Assembly (NCBI RefSeq): GCF_000783395.1
Contig: NZ_JSFK01000016.1
Coordinates: forward strand, 186,001-250,000
Source: Pseudomonas chlororaphis
Lineage (GTDB): Bacteria; Pseudomonadota; Gammaproteobacteria; Pseudomonadales; Pseudomonadaceae
Length of the DNA: 64,000 bases
Direction: 5' to 3'
Part shown: piece by piece, positions 8,736 through 19,263 of the stretch
Position numbering within the stretch: the stretch's first letter is position 1
Layout: each line of letters opens with the position of its first letter
Notes under the pieces: generated by a model
Seen by the model: the letters and a program-made list of their open reading frames with translations, nothing else
What the model was told of the DNA's origin: nothing
Database searches by the model: none
Translations under genes and position numbers: made by a program

Positions 8736-10562
8736 TCAAGGGCGCTGGATCTGCTGCAGATGACCATAGAGCTTGGCATACAGGCCTCCGTCGGCAATCA
8801 ACTGCTGATGATCGCCGTCTTCAGCGACCTGACCACCATCGAACACCAGCACGCGATCGGCCTGTTTCACCGCCGACAGTCGGTGGGCAATGATCAGCGT
8901 GGTGCGGCCATTGAGAAAGCGCGCCATGGCCTGATGCAGGTTGTACTCGGTGGCGGCGTCGAGGGCCGAGGTGGCTTCGTCGAGGATGACGACTTTCGGC
9001 TCGGCGAGGATCATCCGCGCAATGGCCAGACGTTGCCGCTGACCGCCCGACAAGCGCACGCCGGAACGCCCGACAATACTGTCCAGACCATTGGGCAACG
9101 CACGGATGGTCGCTTCGAGCTGAGCGATTTCCAGCGCTTGCCAGCACGCTTCGTCACTGCGGCTGCGACCCATGGTCAGGTTGGCGCGCACGGTGTCGTT
9201 GAACAACGCCGGGTGCTGCAACACCACCGCGACGTTTTCGCGAACCGTATCCAGGCCGATCTCCTGTTGGGTCGAACCGCCGAAACGTATGGTGCCGGAG
9301 ACTGGCGTATACAGCCCGAGCAGCAATTGCACGAGGGTACTTTTGCCACCGCCGCTGGCGCCGACAATCGCAACTTTTTCACCGGGCGCAATCGACAGAT
9401 TCAGTTGATCCAGCACCAGTTCATCGCCGTAGCCGAAGCTCAGGCCTTGCACCTGAATGCCGACGGTGTCGCGGCCCTTGAACGGATCGACGCCGCCGGG
9501 ATATTGCGGCTCATCGGCACGCGCCAGCAGTTCGTTGATCCGCGTCAGCGCACCGCCCGCCGCGTAGTAGGCGTATTGCAGGTTGAGCAGTTGTTCGACC
9601 GGGCCGATCATGAACCACAGGTAACTGAACACCGCGAGCATCTGGCCGATCGACAGGTCGGAGAACAACACCGTGAGCATCGCCGCTGCGCGGAAGATGT
9701 CGATGCCGAACTGAAAGAGCAAACCGCTGGCGCGGTTGGAGGCGTCGGTTTTCCACTGCGAGTTGACCGCGTAATTACGCACTTCCTGCGCACGCAGACC
9801 GAGCCGCCCGAGAAAGAAGCCCTGACGGTTGCCGGCGCGGATTTCCTGAATCGCATCGAGGGTTTCGCTCAACGCCTGAGTGAAGCGCGAGGTGCTGTCG
9901 TTCTCGAGTTTCTTCAGGTGTTTGACCCGTTTGCCCAACTGCACCGTGGCGTAGATGACCAGCGGGTTGAACAGCAGAATCAGCAGCGCCAGTTTCCAGT
10001 GCATCCACATCAGGATGCTGGCGGTGCCGACCAGCGTCAGCATCGCCACCAGAAAACGGCTGAGGGTTTCGCCGACGAATTTGTCGAGGGTATCGAGATC
10101 GGTGACCAGATGCGTGGTCACCGTGCCGCTGCCGAGGCTTTCGTATTCGCCGAGGGAGATGCGTTTGAGGCGTTCGATCAAGCGCACGCGAATGCGATAA
10201 ACGATGTCTTTGGCCAAACGCGCAAACAGGCGTGACTGCAACACGCCGAAGCATAGCGAGCTGCAACGCAGGGTCAGGGTAACCGCCAGCATCAGGCCGA
10301 TGTAACCCGCCGCTTGCTGCCACATGCTCGGCAGCACATGATTCATGAGCTTCAGTGCGGCATCGCCGTGACCGAGCAGGACTTCGTCCACCAGCAGCGG
10401 TAGCAGCAACGGAATCGGCACGCTGCACAGCGTCGCCAGTACGGCCACACCGTTGGCGATCCACAGGGATTTTTTGTGTGTGAGTGCCAGTCGCCGGACT
10501 TCTGCCCAGCTCAGCCGGTCGACACGCTTTACGGCTGGCGTGTCATCGGCCGGATCAGACAC
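8736..10562 (-). CDS. ABC exporter, fused permease and ATPase (MsbA/MDR type)
   Basis: A half-transporter of about 608 residues: an N-terminal six-helix transmembrane domain and a C-terminal ATPase. Walker A (GASGGGKS) begins near residue 401, followed by the LSGGQRQRLAIAR signature, Walker B VVILDEATSALD and the H-loop IIAHRLS. It should work as a dimer exporting a lipid, drug or peptide; the substrate is not evident. No ATG is near the N-terminus. A GTG at 10562 gives MSDPADDT, the start I remember from homologues, and overlaps the upstream gene's stop; a TTG at 10577 would add five residues. Confidence 0.9.
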   Translation of the reverse strand: MSDPADDTPAVKRVDRLSWAEVRRLALTHKKSLWIANGVAVLATLCSVPIPLLLPLLVDEVLLGHGDAALKLMNHVLPSMWQQAAGYIGLMLAVTLTLRCSSLCFGVLQSRLFARLAKDIVYRIRVRLIERLKRISLGEYESLGSGTVTTHLVTDLDTLDKFVGETLSRFLVAMLTLVGTASILMWMHWKLALLILLFNPLVIYATVQLGKRVKHLKKLENDSTSRFTQALSETLDAIQEIRAGNRQGFFLGRLGLRAQEVRNYAVNSQWKTDASNRASGLLFQFGIDIFRAAAMLTVLFSDLSIGQMLAVFSYLWFMIGPVEQLLNLQYAYYAAGGALTRINELLARADEPQYPGGVDPFKGRDTVGIQVQGLSFGYGDELVLDQLNLSIAPGEKVAIVGASGGGKSTLVQLLLGLYTPVSGTIRFGGSTQQEIGLDTVRENVAVVLQHPALFNDTVRANLTMGRSRSDEACWQALEIAQLEATIRALPNGLDSIVGRSGVRLSGGQRQRLAIARMILAEPKVVILDEATSALDAATEYNLHQAMARFLNGRTTLIIAHRLSAVKQADRVLVFDGGQVAEDGDHQQLIADGGLYAKLYGHLQQIQRP

Positions 10563-11190
10563 AGGCCGCGCGCTCAAGCCATCGACCCAGTAACGGCGAC
10601 AGTTCGCTGAGCGGTTGATAGCCGTTGGTCAGCAGCGCCAGTTGGCCGTTGCGCTCGGCGAGCAGGGTCGGAAAACCGGCGATGCCCAGATCCTGCACCC
10701 AACTGAAATCGGCCTGAGTCGCTTTGTGCTGATCGGCATGATCGAACAACGCAGCGAATTCGATGCGCGGCACGCCGGCCTTTTCTGCCAACTCGACCAG
10801 CACGCTGGCCTGGGTGACATCGCGACCTTCAGCGTAAAACGCCTGCTGGATCAGCCCGACCAGTTTCCACGCGCAATCCGGCGCCAGGCTGCGCGCAGTA
10901 ACGATCGCCCGGCAGGCCGGCTCAGTGTCATAGACAAAACCATCGGGCAACGCACCGTCGAACTTGAACGCCTGACCGGTGGCCTCGGTGACCGCTTGCC
11001 AGTGTTCAAGAATGTAGCGACGCGTAGTCGGCTCTAGCGCCGAACCGCTGCCGGTACGCAGGCCGCCGACCACCAGATGCAACTCCACCCCGGCTGCTTG
11101 CGCCTGCTCGACCAATGCCTTGGCCACCGGAGCAAATCCCCAGCACCATGAACACATCGGATCCATCACATAGAGCAGGCGCGCAGACAT
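10555..11190 (-). CDS. DsbA-family thioredoxin-fold protein (FrnE-like)
   Basis: A 211-aa protein with a CxxC redox motif, C13-S-W-C16 in the DPMCSWCWGF segment at its very N-terminus, and the cis-proline loop GIAGFPT. There is no signal peptide, so it is cytoplasmic, as in the FrnE/DsbA-like isomerase group rather than periplasmic DsbA. It begins 2 bp after the trhO stop and its stop overlaps the start of the ABC exporter gene, so the three genes look like one transcript. Its redox partner is unknown. Confidence 0.85.
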   Translation of the reverse strand: MSARLLYVMDPMCSWCWGFAPVAKALVEQAQAAGVELHLVVGGLRTGSGSALEPTTRRYILEHWQAVTEATGQAFKFDGALPDGFVYDTEPACRAIVTARSLAPDCAWKLVGLIQQAFYAEGRDVTQASVLVELAEKAGVPRIEFAALFDHADQHKATQADFSWVQDLGIAGFPTLLAERNGQLALLTNGYQPLSELSPLLGRWLERAACV

Positions 11191-11192
11191 GG

Positions 11193-12134
11193 TTAAGCCT
11201 CGGTGGATGCTTGCTTGTAGTTGTAGCCGATCGGGTGCGGCATGTTGCGCGCCTTGGCCAGTTCGATCTGCTTTTGCCGATCGATGGCGCTGCGGCGGGT
11301 TTTCTCGCTCAGCTTGTCCCAGCAATGCGGGCAACTGATGCCGGCGACGTAATGCTCGGAGGCTCGATCTTCAACACTGACCGGTGTGCGGCAGGCATGA
11401 CATTGATCGTAGTCGCCTTCGCTGAGGTCGTGACGCACGGTCACACGGTTGTCGAACACGAAGCAGTCGCCCTGCCACTTGGTTTCTTCCTGCGGCACCT
11501 CTTCAAGGTACTTCAGGATGCCGCCCTTGAGGTGGTAAACCTCTTCATAGCCTTCGCTGAGCATGTAGCTCGAGGCTTTCTCGCAGCGAATGCCGCCGGT
11601 GCAGAACATCGCGACCTTCTTGTGCACGGCCGGATCGAAGTGTTCTTTGATGTAGTCAGGAAATTCGCGAAAACTGGTGGTTTTCGGATCGATGGCGCCT
11701 TCGAAAGTGCCGATCGACACTTCGTAATCGTTGCGCGTATCGATCAACAGCACTTCCGGGTCGCTGATCAACGCGTTCCAGTCTTGCGGATCAACGTAGG
11801 TGCCGACCTTTTTGTTCGGGTCGACGCCTTCGACACCGAGGGTGACGATCTCTTTCTTCAGTTTGACCTTGGTGCGATAGAACGGCTGCTCGTCGCAGTA
11901 CGACTCTTTGTGATCGATGTCGATCATGCGTGGGTCGTTCTTCAGCCAGGCGAGCAGGCCATCAATGCCTTCGCGGCTGCCGGAGACCGTGCCATTGATG
12001 CCTTCTTCGGCGATCAGCAGGGTGCCTTTGATCTGGTTGTCGACCATCGCTTGCAGCAGGGGCTCGCGCAGGTCAACGTAATCTTCGAGGGTGACGAACT
12101 TATACAGTGCCGCCACGACAATCGGTTGTGTCAT
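11193..12134 (-). CDS. trhO: tRNA uridine-34 hydroxylase TrhO (rhodanese family, YceA)
   Basis: A 313-aa protein of the UPF0176 family, now known as TrhO, which forms 5-hydroxyuridine at position 34 of several tRNAs using O2. The N-terminal segment and a central rhodanese domain (about residues 120-220) are present. The active-site loop is CTGGIRCEKAS with C178 and C184. A cysteine cluster near the C-terminus (CHACRTP, CPHCWD) resembles a zinc knuckle. GGAGAAA precedes the ATG. A terminator separates it from the upstream bolA gene. Confidence 0.93.
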   Translation of the reverse strand: MTQPIVVAALYKFVTLEDYVDLREPLLQAMVDNQIKGTLLIAEEGINGTVSGSREGIDGLLAWLKNDPRMIDIDHKESYCDEQPFYRTKVKLKKEIVTLGVEGVDPNKKVGTYVDPQDWNALISDPEVLLIDTRNDYEVSIGTFEGAIDPKTTSFREFPDYIKEHFDPAVHKKVAMFCTGGIRCEKASSYMLSEGYEEVYHLKGGILKYLEEVPQEETKWQGDCFVFDNRVTVRHDLSEGDYDQCHACRTPVSVEDRASEHYVAGISCPHCWDKLSEKTRRSAIDRQKQIELAKARNMPHPIGYNYKQASTEA

Positions 12135-12180
12135 GGGTATTTCTCCAGGTGGCTACCCTCGCAAAGGGTGAACCGGATTC

Positions 12181-12210
12181 AAAAAAAAACGCGCCGGGTA
12201 AGCGGCGCGT
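12181..12210 (-). terminator. Rho-independent terminator after bolA
   Basis: On the minus strand an 8-bp perfect stem (ACGCGCCG 12189-12196 with CGGCGCGT 12203-12210) with a 6-nt loop is followed by a run of nine T. It lies 27 bp after the bolA stop and upstream of trhO, so trhO needs its own promoter in the 12135-12180 gap. Confidence 0.88.
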
Positions 12211-12236
12211 TGCGGATTCTAGCAAAAAACCGAAGC

Positions 12237-12536
12237 TTAATGCTTGCTGCCGCCGGCACAGGTTGGCGACGCCGGAGCGGCGCCAATCTCTGCCCATTCC
12301 TGCGGGGTGTAGGTGTGCAGCGCCAACGCATGGAACTCGCCCATCAGCTCGCCGAGCGTGCCGTAGACTTTCTGGTGGCGCTTGACCCGGTTCAGGCCGT
12401 CGAACTGCGCGCTGACCACCACGGCCTTGAAGTGGGTCTGCAACCCGCGACTGTGCATGTGGCTTTCATCCAGCACTTGCAGATGTTCGGGCTGAAGCAG
12501 CGCCAGCGTCGATTCGATGCGTTGTTGCATGGTCAT
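12237..12536 (-). CDS. BolA/IbaG-family protein
   Basis: A 99-aa BolA-fold protein. The segment SRGLQTHFKAVVVSAQFDGL followed by RVKRHQKVY...GEFHALALHTYTPQEW is the BolA signature including the conserved HALAL block. BolA proteins partner monothiol glutaredoxins in Fe-S handling and influence cell shape and stress responses. The ATG at 12536 has GGAG six bases upstream; a GTG one codon earlier is less likely. It follows the DUF2059 gene by 12 bp and is followed by a strong terminator. Confidence 0.9.
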   Translation of the reverse strand: MTMQQRIESTLALLQPEHLQVLDESHMHSRGLQTHFKAVVVSAQFDGLNRVKRHQKVYGTLGELMGEFHALALHTYTPQEWAEIGAAPASPTCAGGSKH

Positions 12537-12548
12537 CACGAACTCCGC

Positions 12549-13064
12549 TTACTTCTTCTTGGCCGCAGGTGCTGCCGGGGTCAGCTCTTTGGTCATGTCG
12601 TCGAGCAGCTTGTTGACCACAGGCACGGCGCTTTCCAGCTTGGCCTGAGTCATCTGGGCCGATTGCTGAGTCAGCTGCGGCATTTTTTCCAGGACTTTCT
12701 TGCCCAGTGGCGACTGGTAGAACGCGACCAGGTCTTTCAGCTCGGATTCGCTGAAGTTGCTGGTGTAGAGCTTGACCATGTCAGGCTTGAGCTTGTTCCA
12801 GCCAATGGCCTGGTCCAGCGCGGCGTTGGCCTTGGCCTGGTAGGTTTCCAGTACGGCTTTCTTGGCTTCCGGGGCTTTGGTCTGTTCAAAACGCTGAGCG
12901 AACATTTGCTGCACTTGCATGTACACCGGAGTGCCCAGCTTGTCAGCGTGCGCCAGGGTCAGGAAAGCTTCAGCACTGGCGTTGTGGCTGGCGGTATCGG
13001 CAAGCACCTGGCCGCTGGCGCAAACCAGTGCAACCGCGGTGCAGATGGCACGAAGACGAGTCAT
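12549..13064 (-). CDS. Secreted DUF2059-domain protein
   Basis: A 171-aa protein with a signal peptide (TRLRAICTAVALVCASG, likely cleaved after VLA-D near residue 22) and a helical DUF2059 domain containing the typical FSESELKDLVAFYQSPLGKK segment. The function of the family is unknown. The C-terminus is an Ala/Lys tail. AAAAGGA precedes the ATG. It is the first gene of a two-gene unit with bolA and diverges from fumC across about 190 bp. Confidence 0.88.
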   Translation of the reverse strand: MTRLRAICTAVALVCASGQVLADTASHNASAEAFLTLAHADKLGTPVYMQVQQMFAQRFEQTKAPEAKKAVLETYQAKANAALDQAIGWNKLKPDMVKLYTSNFSESELKDLVAFYQSPLGKKVLEKMPQLTQQSAQMTQAKLESAVPVVNKLLDDMTKELTPAAPAAKKK

Positions 13065-13257
13065 CGAGTTTCCTTTTCAGCTAGGCGAGGTAAAACCCCA
13101 AGGGCGACCATTCTGCGCCTAAAAAACCTCGTCGCTCAACCCCCGAGCCTTGCCGCGCTTGATTGGCAGGGTTTTACCGGTCAACAATCGGATCGAGGGA
13201 ACCACCTGGGCCCGACCGGGCCTAAACTGCGCAAACAGACCAACAGGAGTGTGCACG

Positions 13258-14652
<1,395 letters not shown>

Positions 14653-14676
14653 TTTTGTAGCGGCTGAAAATCCGTC

Positions 14677-14774
14677 TTCGCGAGCAAGCTCGCTCCCACA
14701 GTGGGCCGCATTCTCATGTTGGAAATGCGTTCAAATGTGGGAGCGACGGTGCGACGATTCGACCTGCTCGCGAA
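14677..14774. repeat. REP inverted repeat with a 16-nt insertion in the right arm
   Basis: The left arm TTCGCGAGCAAGCTCGCTCC... (14677-14700) pairs with a right arm at 14736-14774, in which CGGTGCGACGATTCGA replaces the central G of the normal 24-nt arm. The same insertion occurs in the repeat at 31338-31417. It sits between fumC and the convergent EamA gene. Confidence 0.88.
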
Positions 14775-14789
14775 TGGGAGCGGCGCGGT

Positions 14790-15749
14790 TCAACTGGCCG
14801 CCACCTTCATCCGCCGCGCCTTCAATCCGGCAATCAACGAAGGCCCCAACGCCACCAGCGCCGAGCCCAGCACCACCAGCACTGCCCCGCCATAACCCAA
14901 CCCATTGATCTGCTCGGCATGCACATAATCCGGCCAGATCCCCGCCGCAATCGCCACTGCGCCAAACGTCACCAATGGCGTGATCGCCAACGTCGCACTG
15001 ACCCGCGACGCCTCCCAATGCGCCAGCGCTTCCGCGAAAGCGCCATAGGCAATCAGCGTGTTCATGCAGCACGCCAGCAACAGCCAACCCTGCAAGGGAC
15101 TCAGATTCAGCGCTTCGAGCGGATGCACCCACGGTGTCAGCAACAGCGCGCAGAACAGGTAGATCACCATCATCACCTGCAACGAATTCCACACCGTCAG
15201 CAATTGCTTCTGGCCCAGCGCATAGAAGGTCCACACCGTCGACGCCAACAGCACCAGCAGCACACCCGCGGTGTAATCCGACAACGAGGTCAATAACTCC
15301 GCCAGGCGCTGATTGAAAAACAGTACAAAACCGATCAACAGCACCGCCAGACCAATGCCCTGACCAATGCTGAAACGCTCCTTGAACACAAACAGACTGG
15401 CGATCAGCAACATGATCGGGCCCATCTGCACCACCAATTGTGCGGTGCCGGGGCTGAGCAGATTGAGGCCCATCAGGTACAACACATAGTTGCCGACCAG
15501 CCCGAGCACCGCCATCAGCACCAGCCAGCCGCCCTTGGGCCCCAGCACTTTGCGGCTGGGCAGGCGTTTCACCGCCGCCAGATAGATGAACAGACAGCCG
15601 CCGGACACCAGCAGACGAAACCAGGTCACCGTGACCAGGTCCATCACCAGCAGTACCTGTTTGAGTTTGATCGGCAGGATGCCCCACAGAAACGCGGTCA
15701 GCAGCGCCAGGAACAAGCCGTAGACCCAGCGACCGGATGAAATGTGCAT
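14790..15749 (-). CDS. EamA/DMT-family transporter
   Basis: A 319-aa integral membrane protein with about ten hydrophobic helices in two EamA repeats, as in the drug/metabolite transporter superfamily. AFLWGILPIKLKQVL near the N-terminus and SPGTAQLVVQMGPIMLLIAS resemble RarD/YddG-type exporters of amino acids or metabolites, but the substrate cannot be assigned. The ATG at 15749 is preceded by GGGG at about -8; a longer TTG-initiated form (15773) is possible. Confidence 0.85.
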   Translation of the reverse strand: MHISSGRWVYGLFLALLTAFLWGILPIKLKQVLLVMDLVTVTWFRLLVSGGCLFIYLAAVKRLPSRKVLGPKGGWLVLMAVLGLVGNYVLYLMGLNLLSPGTAQLVVQMGPIMLLIASLFVFKERFSIGQGIGLAVLLIGFVLFFNQRLAELLTSLSDYTAGVLLVLLASTVWTFYALGQKQLLTVWNSLQVMMVIYLFCALLLTPWVHPLEALNLSPLQGWLLLACCMNTLIAYGAFAEALAHWEASRVSATLAITPLVTFGAVAIAAGIWPDYVHAEQINGLGYGGAVLVVLGSALVALGPSLIAGLKARRMKVAAS

Positions 15750-15959
15750 GGAAACCCCAAAGCCTGCTGACAAGTGCGCTCATTCTAGGCGCGCCGCCGG
15801 TCACGACACAGGGACAGTTAAGGCCAGGACGCGAATGAAACTGTGCAGGTCGCAGCAGTAAATTGACGCGCTGCCGTTGATCGGCTGGCCGGACGCGCCA
15901 AGTGCTTCAGGCATAAGCTCATTGGATCCGTTTCAGCGAATCAGCCAAGGAGACCGATC

Positions 15960-16154
15960 ATGTTAGGAATGCGCGCCCAGGACCCAGCCCCTGCTACGCA
16001 CTTTCGCAGCGACCGGGTGTGTCGGGTCAATGGTGAACTGTATTTCAGTACTCGGGAAAATACCCTTGAAGGGCCGTTTGAGAGTGCCGAGAGAGCTGAG
16101 CAGGAAATAAAAGCTTATATCGCGCGGATGCAGCTGCAGTATTCCAACCGCTAA
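15960..16154 (+). CDS. Small conserved protein, DUF6316-like
   Basis: A 64-aa polypeptide with a strong ribosome site (CCAAGGAGACC) before its ATG. The sequence contains FRSDRVCRVNGELYFSTREN and an acidic/helical tail (AERAEQEIKAYIARMQ). I believe it belongs to the DUF6316 family of small Pseudomonas proteins; function unknown, no signal peptide or membrane segment. It is a solitary gene ended by a REP element. Confidence 0.75.
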   Translation: MLGMRAQDPAPATHFRSDRVCRVNGELYFSTRENTLEGPFESAERAEQEIKAYIARMQLQYSNR

Positions 16155-16168
16155 GTGGTGGTGATCCA

Positions 16169-16257
16169 ATCGCTGGCAAGCCAGCTCCCACAGGATTGGT
16201 GGCGTACACAGATTTTGCGAACGCTCCGAAACCTGTGGGAGCTGGCTTGCCAGCGAT
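16169..16257. repeat. REP inverted repeat (GTGGGAGCTGGC family)
   Basis: ATCGCTGGCAAGCCAGCTCC... (16169-16192) pairs perfectly over 24 nt with 16234-16257. It lies between the convergent ends of the small DUF6316-like gene and the thiolase gene. Confidence 0.9.
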
Positions 16258-16289
16258 AGCAATGGAACAGGCAACAAAAATGCTATGGC

Positions 16290-17474
16290 TTAGCGAACCA
16301 CCTCAAACAATCCGGTAGCACCCATCCCCCCGCCTACGCACATGGTGACGATGCCGTAACGCAAATTACGCCGCTGCAACTCACGCACCAGATGCCCGAC
16401 CTGCCGCGACCCGGTCATGCCAAACGGGTGACCAATGGAAATCGACCCACCGTTGACGTTGTACTTGTCGTTATCGATCTCCAGCCGATCCCGGCTGTAC
16501 AGGCATTGCGAAGCAAACGCCTCGTTCAGCTCCCACAGATCGATATTCGCGACTTGCAAACCTTTGGCCTTGAGCAACTTTGGCACCGAGAATACCGGGC
16601 CGATGCCCATCTCGTCCGGCTCGCAACCGGCCACGGTAAAACCACGGAAAAACGCTTTCGGCTTCAGCCCCAATTGCAGGGCTCTTTCCAGGCTCATCAC
16701 CAAGGTCATCGAGGCACCGTCGGACAGTTGCGACGAGTTGCCCGCCGTCACTGAACCGTCCTCGGCGAACACCGGTTTCAACCCGGCAAGACTTTCGTAC
16801 GTAGTGTCAGGGCGGTTGCAGTCGTCGCGGTCGACGACGCCATCGAGAATCTGCACCTCACCGGTGTTCTTGTCCTCGACACGATACTTCACCGCCATCG
16901 GCACGATTTCATCGTTGAACAGCCCCGCCGCCTGAGCTTGCGCGGTGCGAATCTGACTTTGCAGTGAATAACGATCCTGCGCTTCACGACTGACGCCATA
17001 ACGCCGCGCGACCACTTCGGCAGTCTGCCCCATCGTGTAATAGATGCCCGGCGACTGCTGCTTGAGCACAGGGTTGATCAGGTGATCGGTGTTGACGCTT
17101 TTCATCGTCAGGCTGATCGACTCGACCCCGCCGGCGACGATGATGTCGCTGCAACCCGAGGCGATCTGGTTGGCGGCAATGGCGATTGCCTGCAAGCCTG
17201 AGGAACAAAAACGGTTTAAGGTCATGCCGGCGGTGCCGGTGCCCAGACGCGACAGCACCGCGACGTTGCGGCCGATGTTGTAGCCCTGCGCGCCTTCGTT
17301 GGAGCCGGCGCCGACGATGCAATCTTCGACGCTGGACGGGTCGATGTCGTTGCGCTCAAGCAGGGCGTTGACGCAATGAGCCGCCATGTCATCGGGACGG
17401 GTCTGGTTGAACTTGCCGCGAAAGGATTTGGCCAGGCCAGTCCGCACGCTGTCGACGATCACCACTTCACGCAT
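16290..17474 (-). CDS. Thiolase (acetyl-CoA C-acyltransferase)
   Basis: A 394-aa thiolase catalysing thiolytic cleavage or condensation of acyl-CoA. The nucleophilic cysteine C90 lies in NRFCSSGLQAI, the general-base histidine H349 in GHPFGMTGSRQV, and the second cysteine C379 in CVGGGMGATGLFEV. All family blocks are complete. The ATG at 17474 is preceded by TGAGG and gives the typical MREVVIVDSVRT start. Chain-length preference and pathway (fatty acid, branched amino acid or acetoacetyl-CoA) cannot be read from sequence. It is a single gene upstream of a REP element. Confidence 0.92.
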   Translation of the reverse strand: MREVVIVDSVRTGLAKSFRGKFNQTRPDDMAAHCVNALLERNDIDPSSVEDCIVGAGSNEGAQGYNIGRNVAVLSRLGTGTAGMTLNRFCSSGLQAIAIAANQIASGCSDIIVAGGVESISLTMKSVNTDHLINPVLKQQSPGIYYTMGQTAEVVARRYGVSREAQDRYSLQSQIRTAQAQAAGLFNDEIVPMAVKYRVEDKNTGEVQILDGVVDRDDCNRPDTTYESLAGLKPVFAEDGSVTAGNSSQLSDGASMTLVMSLERALQLGLKPKAFFRGFTVAGCEPDEMGIGPVFSVPKLLKAKGLQVANIDLWELNEAFASQCLYSRDRLEIDNDKYNVNGGSISIGHPFGMTGSRQVGHLVRELQRRNLRYGIVTMCVGGGMGATGLFEVVR

Positions 17475-17576
17475 GGCATACCTCATTGTTGTGGTCAGTT
17501 GAGAGTGGACCGAGCATAAGTCCACTGCATCAACGACCGCGACAATCATTCACCCCGCGTATGCGCGTCTATCGGC

Positions 17577-19091
17577 TCAATCCTTGTGTTTCTTCGCGCG
17601 CTTGTCGGATTTCTCGAAGGCGTCTTCCAGCGCGCGGTTGATCGTGCGCAACACTTTGACCCGCGCCCAGCGCTTGTCATTGGCCTCAACCAGGGTCCAC
17701 GGTGAGATCTCGGAACTGGTGCGGTCGACCATATCGCCCACAGCGGCCCGATAGGCGTCCCACTTGTCGCGATTGCGCCAGTCGTCTTCGGTGATCTTGA
17801 AGCGCTTGAACGGAATCTCCTCGCGCTCCTGGAAACGCTCCATTTGCGTGTCCTTGTCGATGGCCAGCCAGAACTTGACCACGATCACCCCGGCGTCCGC
17901 CAGTTGCTCTTCGAAATCGTTGATCTCGCCATAGGCGCGCAGCCAGTCGGCCGGCGTGCAGAAACCCTCGACGCGCTCGACCAAGACCCGGCCGTACCAG
18001 GAGCGGTCGAACACGGTGAACTTGCCACGCGCCGGAATATGCCGCCAGAAGCGCCACAAGTACGGCTGCGCCCGCTCCTCTTCGGTCGGTGCGGCAATCG
18101 GCACGATATTGTACTGGCGCGGATCGAGCGCCGCCGCGACCCGACGGATCGCCCCGCCCTTGCCTGCCGCGTCGTTGCCTTCGAATACCGCGATCAGTGC
18201 GTGGCGGCGCATGCGTTTGTCGCGCATCAACCCGGACAGGCGCGCCTGCTCGGTGATCAGTTGTTCTTCGTAGTCTTTCTTCTCCAGGCGCTGGGTCAGG
18301 TCGAGGCTGTCGAGCAGGTTCAACTGATCGACCGGCGTGCCCAGCGGCGCGGCGCTGACATCGTGGGGATGTACGTCCGGACGCTTCAGCGCATTTTGCA
18401 AACCCTCGAGGAGAATCTTGCCGACCGCCAGGCTGCGGTAGTTGGCGTCGGCGCCTTCGATCACATGCCACGGCGCGTAATCACGGCTGGTACGGCGCAG
18501 TACTCGCTCACCGTATTTGACGAACTTGTCGTAGGTCTCCGACTGCTGCCAGTCCAGCGGACTGATGCGCCAGCTGTGCAGTGGATCATCGGCCAGCGCC
18601 TTGAGCCGAGCCTTCATCTGTTTCTTGGACAGGTGAAACCAGAACTTGAAGATCAGCGCGCCTTCATCGCAGAGCATCTTTTCCAACCGCTCGGCACCCG
18701 CGATGGCCTGATCCAGACGCGGATCCTTGAACAAGCCATGCACCCGCCCCTGCAGCATCTGGCTGTACCAGTTACCGAAAAAAATCCCCATGCGCCCTTT
18801 GGCCGGGAGCATCCGCCAGTAGCGCCACGCCGGTGGCCGCGACAACTCTTCATCGGTCTGCTGATCGAAAGTGCGCACTTCGATCAGGCGCGGGTCCATC
18901 CACTCGTTGAGCAACTTGACCGTCTCGCCCTTGCCCGCACCTTCGATGCCGTTGATCAGGATGATCACCGGGAAACGCTTCTGCTGTTGCAGTTCGAACT
19001 GGGCTTCGAGCAAGGCTTCACGCAGTGCCGGGACGGCCGCCTCATAGGTGTCTTTGTCGATGGCGTGACCGATTTCAGCGGATTCAAACAT
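17577..19091 (-). CDS. pap: Polyphosphate:AMP phosphotransferase (two-domain PPK2)
   Basis: A 504-aa class II PPK2 enzyme that uses polyphosphate to phosphorylate AMP to ADP. Two tandem PPK2 domains are visible: Walker A GAGKGE at residues 51-56 in the first, and GNDAAGKGG near residue 304 in the second, each followed by a lid rich in WRYWR/WRFWRHIPARGKF-type residues. Tandem domains are the hallmark of the AMP-specific class. AAGGAG precedes the ATG at 19091. The tail is basic (DKRAKKHKD). It stands alone, divergent from mnmC. Confidence 0.94.
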   Translation of the reverse strand: MFESAEIGHAIDKDTYEAAVPALREALLEAQFELQQQKRFPVIILINGIEGAGKGETVKLLNEWMDPRLIEVRTFDQQTDEELSRPPAWRYWRMLPAKGRMGIFFGNWYSQMLQGRVHGLFKDPRLDQAIAGAERLEKMLCDEGALIFKFWFHLSKKQMKARLKALADDPLHSWRISPLDWQQSETYDKFVKYGERVLRRTSRDYAPWHVIEGADANYRSLAVGKILLEGLQNALKRPDVHPHDVSAAPLGTPVDQLNLLDSLDLTQRLEKKDYEEQLITEQARLSGLMRDKRMRRHALIAVFEGNDAAGKGGAIRRVAAALDPRQYNIVPIAAPTEEERAQPYLWRFWRHIPARGKFTVFDRSWYGRVLVERVEGFCTPADWLRAYGEINDFEEQLADAGVIVVKFWLAIDKDTQMERFQEREEIPFKRFKITEDDWRNRDKWDAYRAAVGDMVDRTSSEISPWTLVEANDKRWARVKVLRTINRALEDAFEKSDKRAKKHKD

Positions 19092-19263
19092 GGGACGGCT
19101 CCTTCCAGGATTCAGCAAGACTAGCGGATTGGGCACAGCAACGGCGCAGAAATTCCCGCAGGTGGCGGATTGTCCGCGAGTCGTCGGGCGCAAGCCTTGC
19201 CATGGATCAAGCAGCGCCTGCGCGATCGGCTAGAATGGCCGCCTTGTCGTTGCCGAGCCTGCC

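Noticed and set aside
8760..10235. 491-codon plus-strand frame opposite the ABC exporter
   Set aside because: The sense strand has complete ABC motifs; the antisense translation shows none.
14731..15804. 357-codon frame overlapping the EamA transporter in another frame of the same strand
   Set aside because: The EamA frame has ten well-formed hydrophobic helices and a better start; the alternative frame is Gly/Arg/Val-rich without structure.
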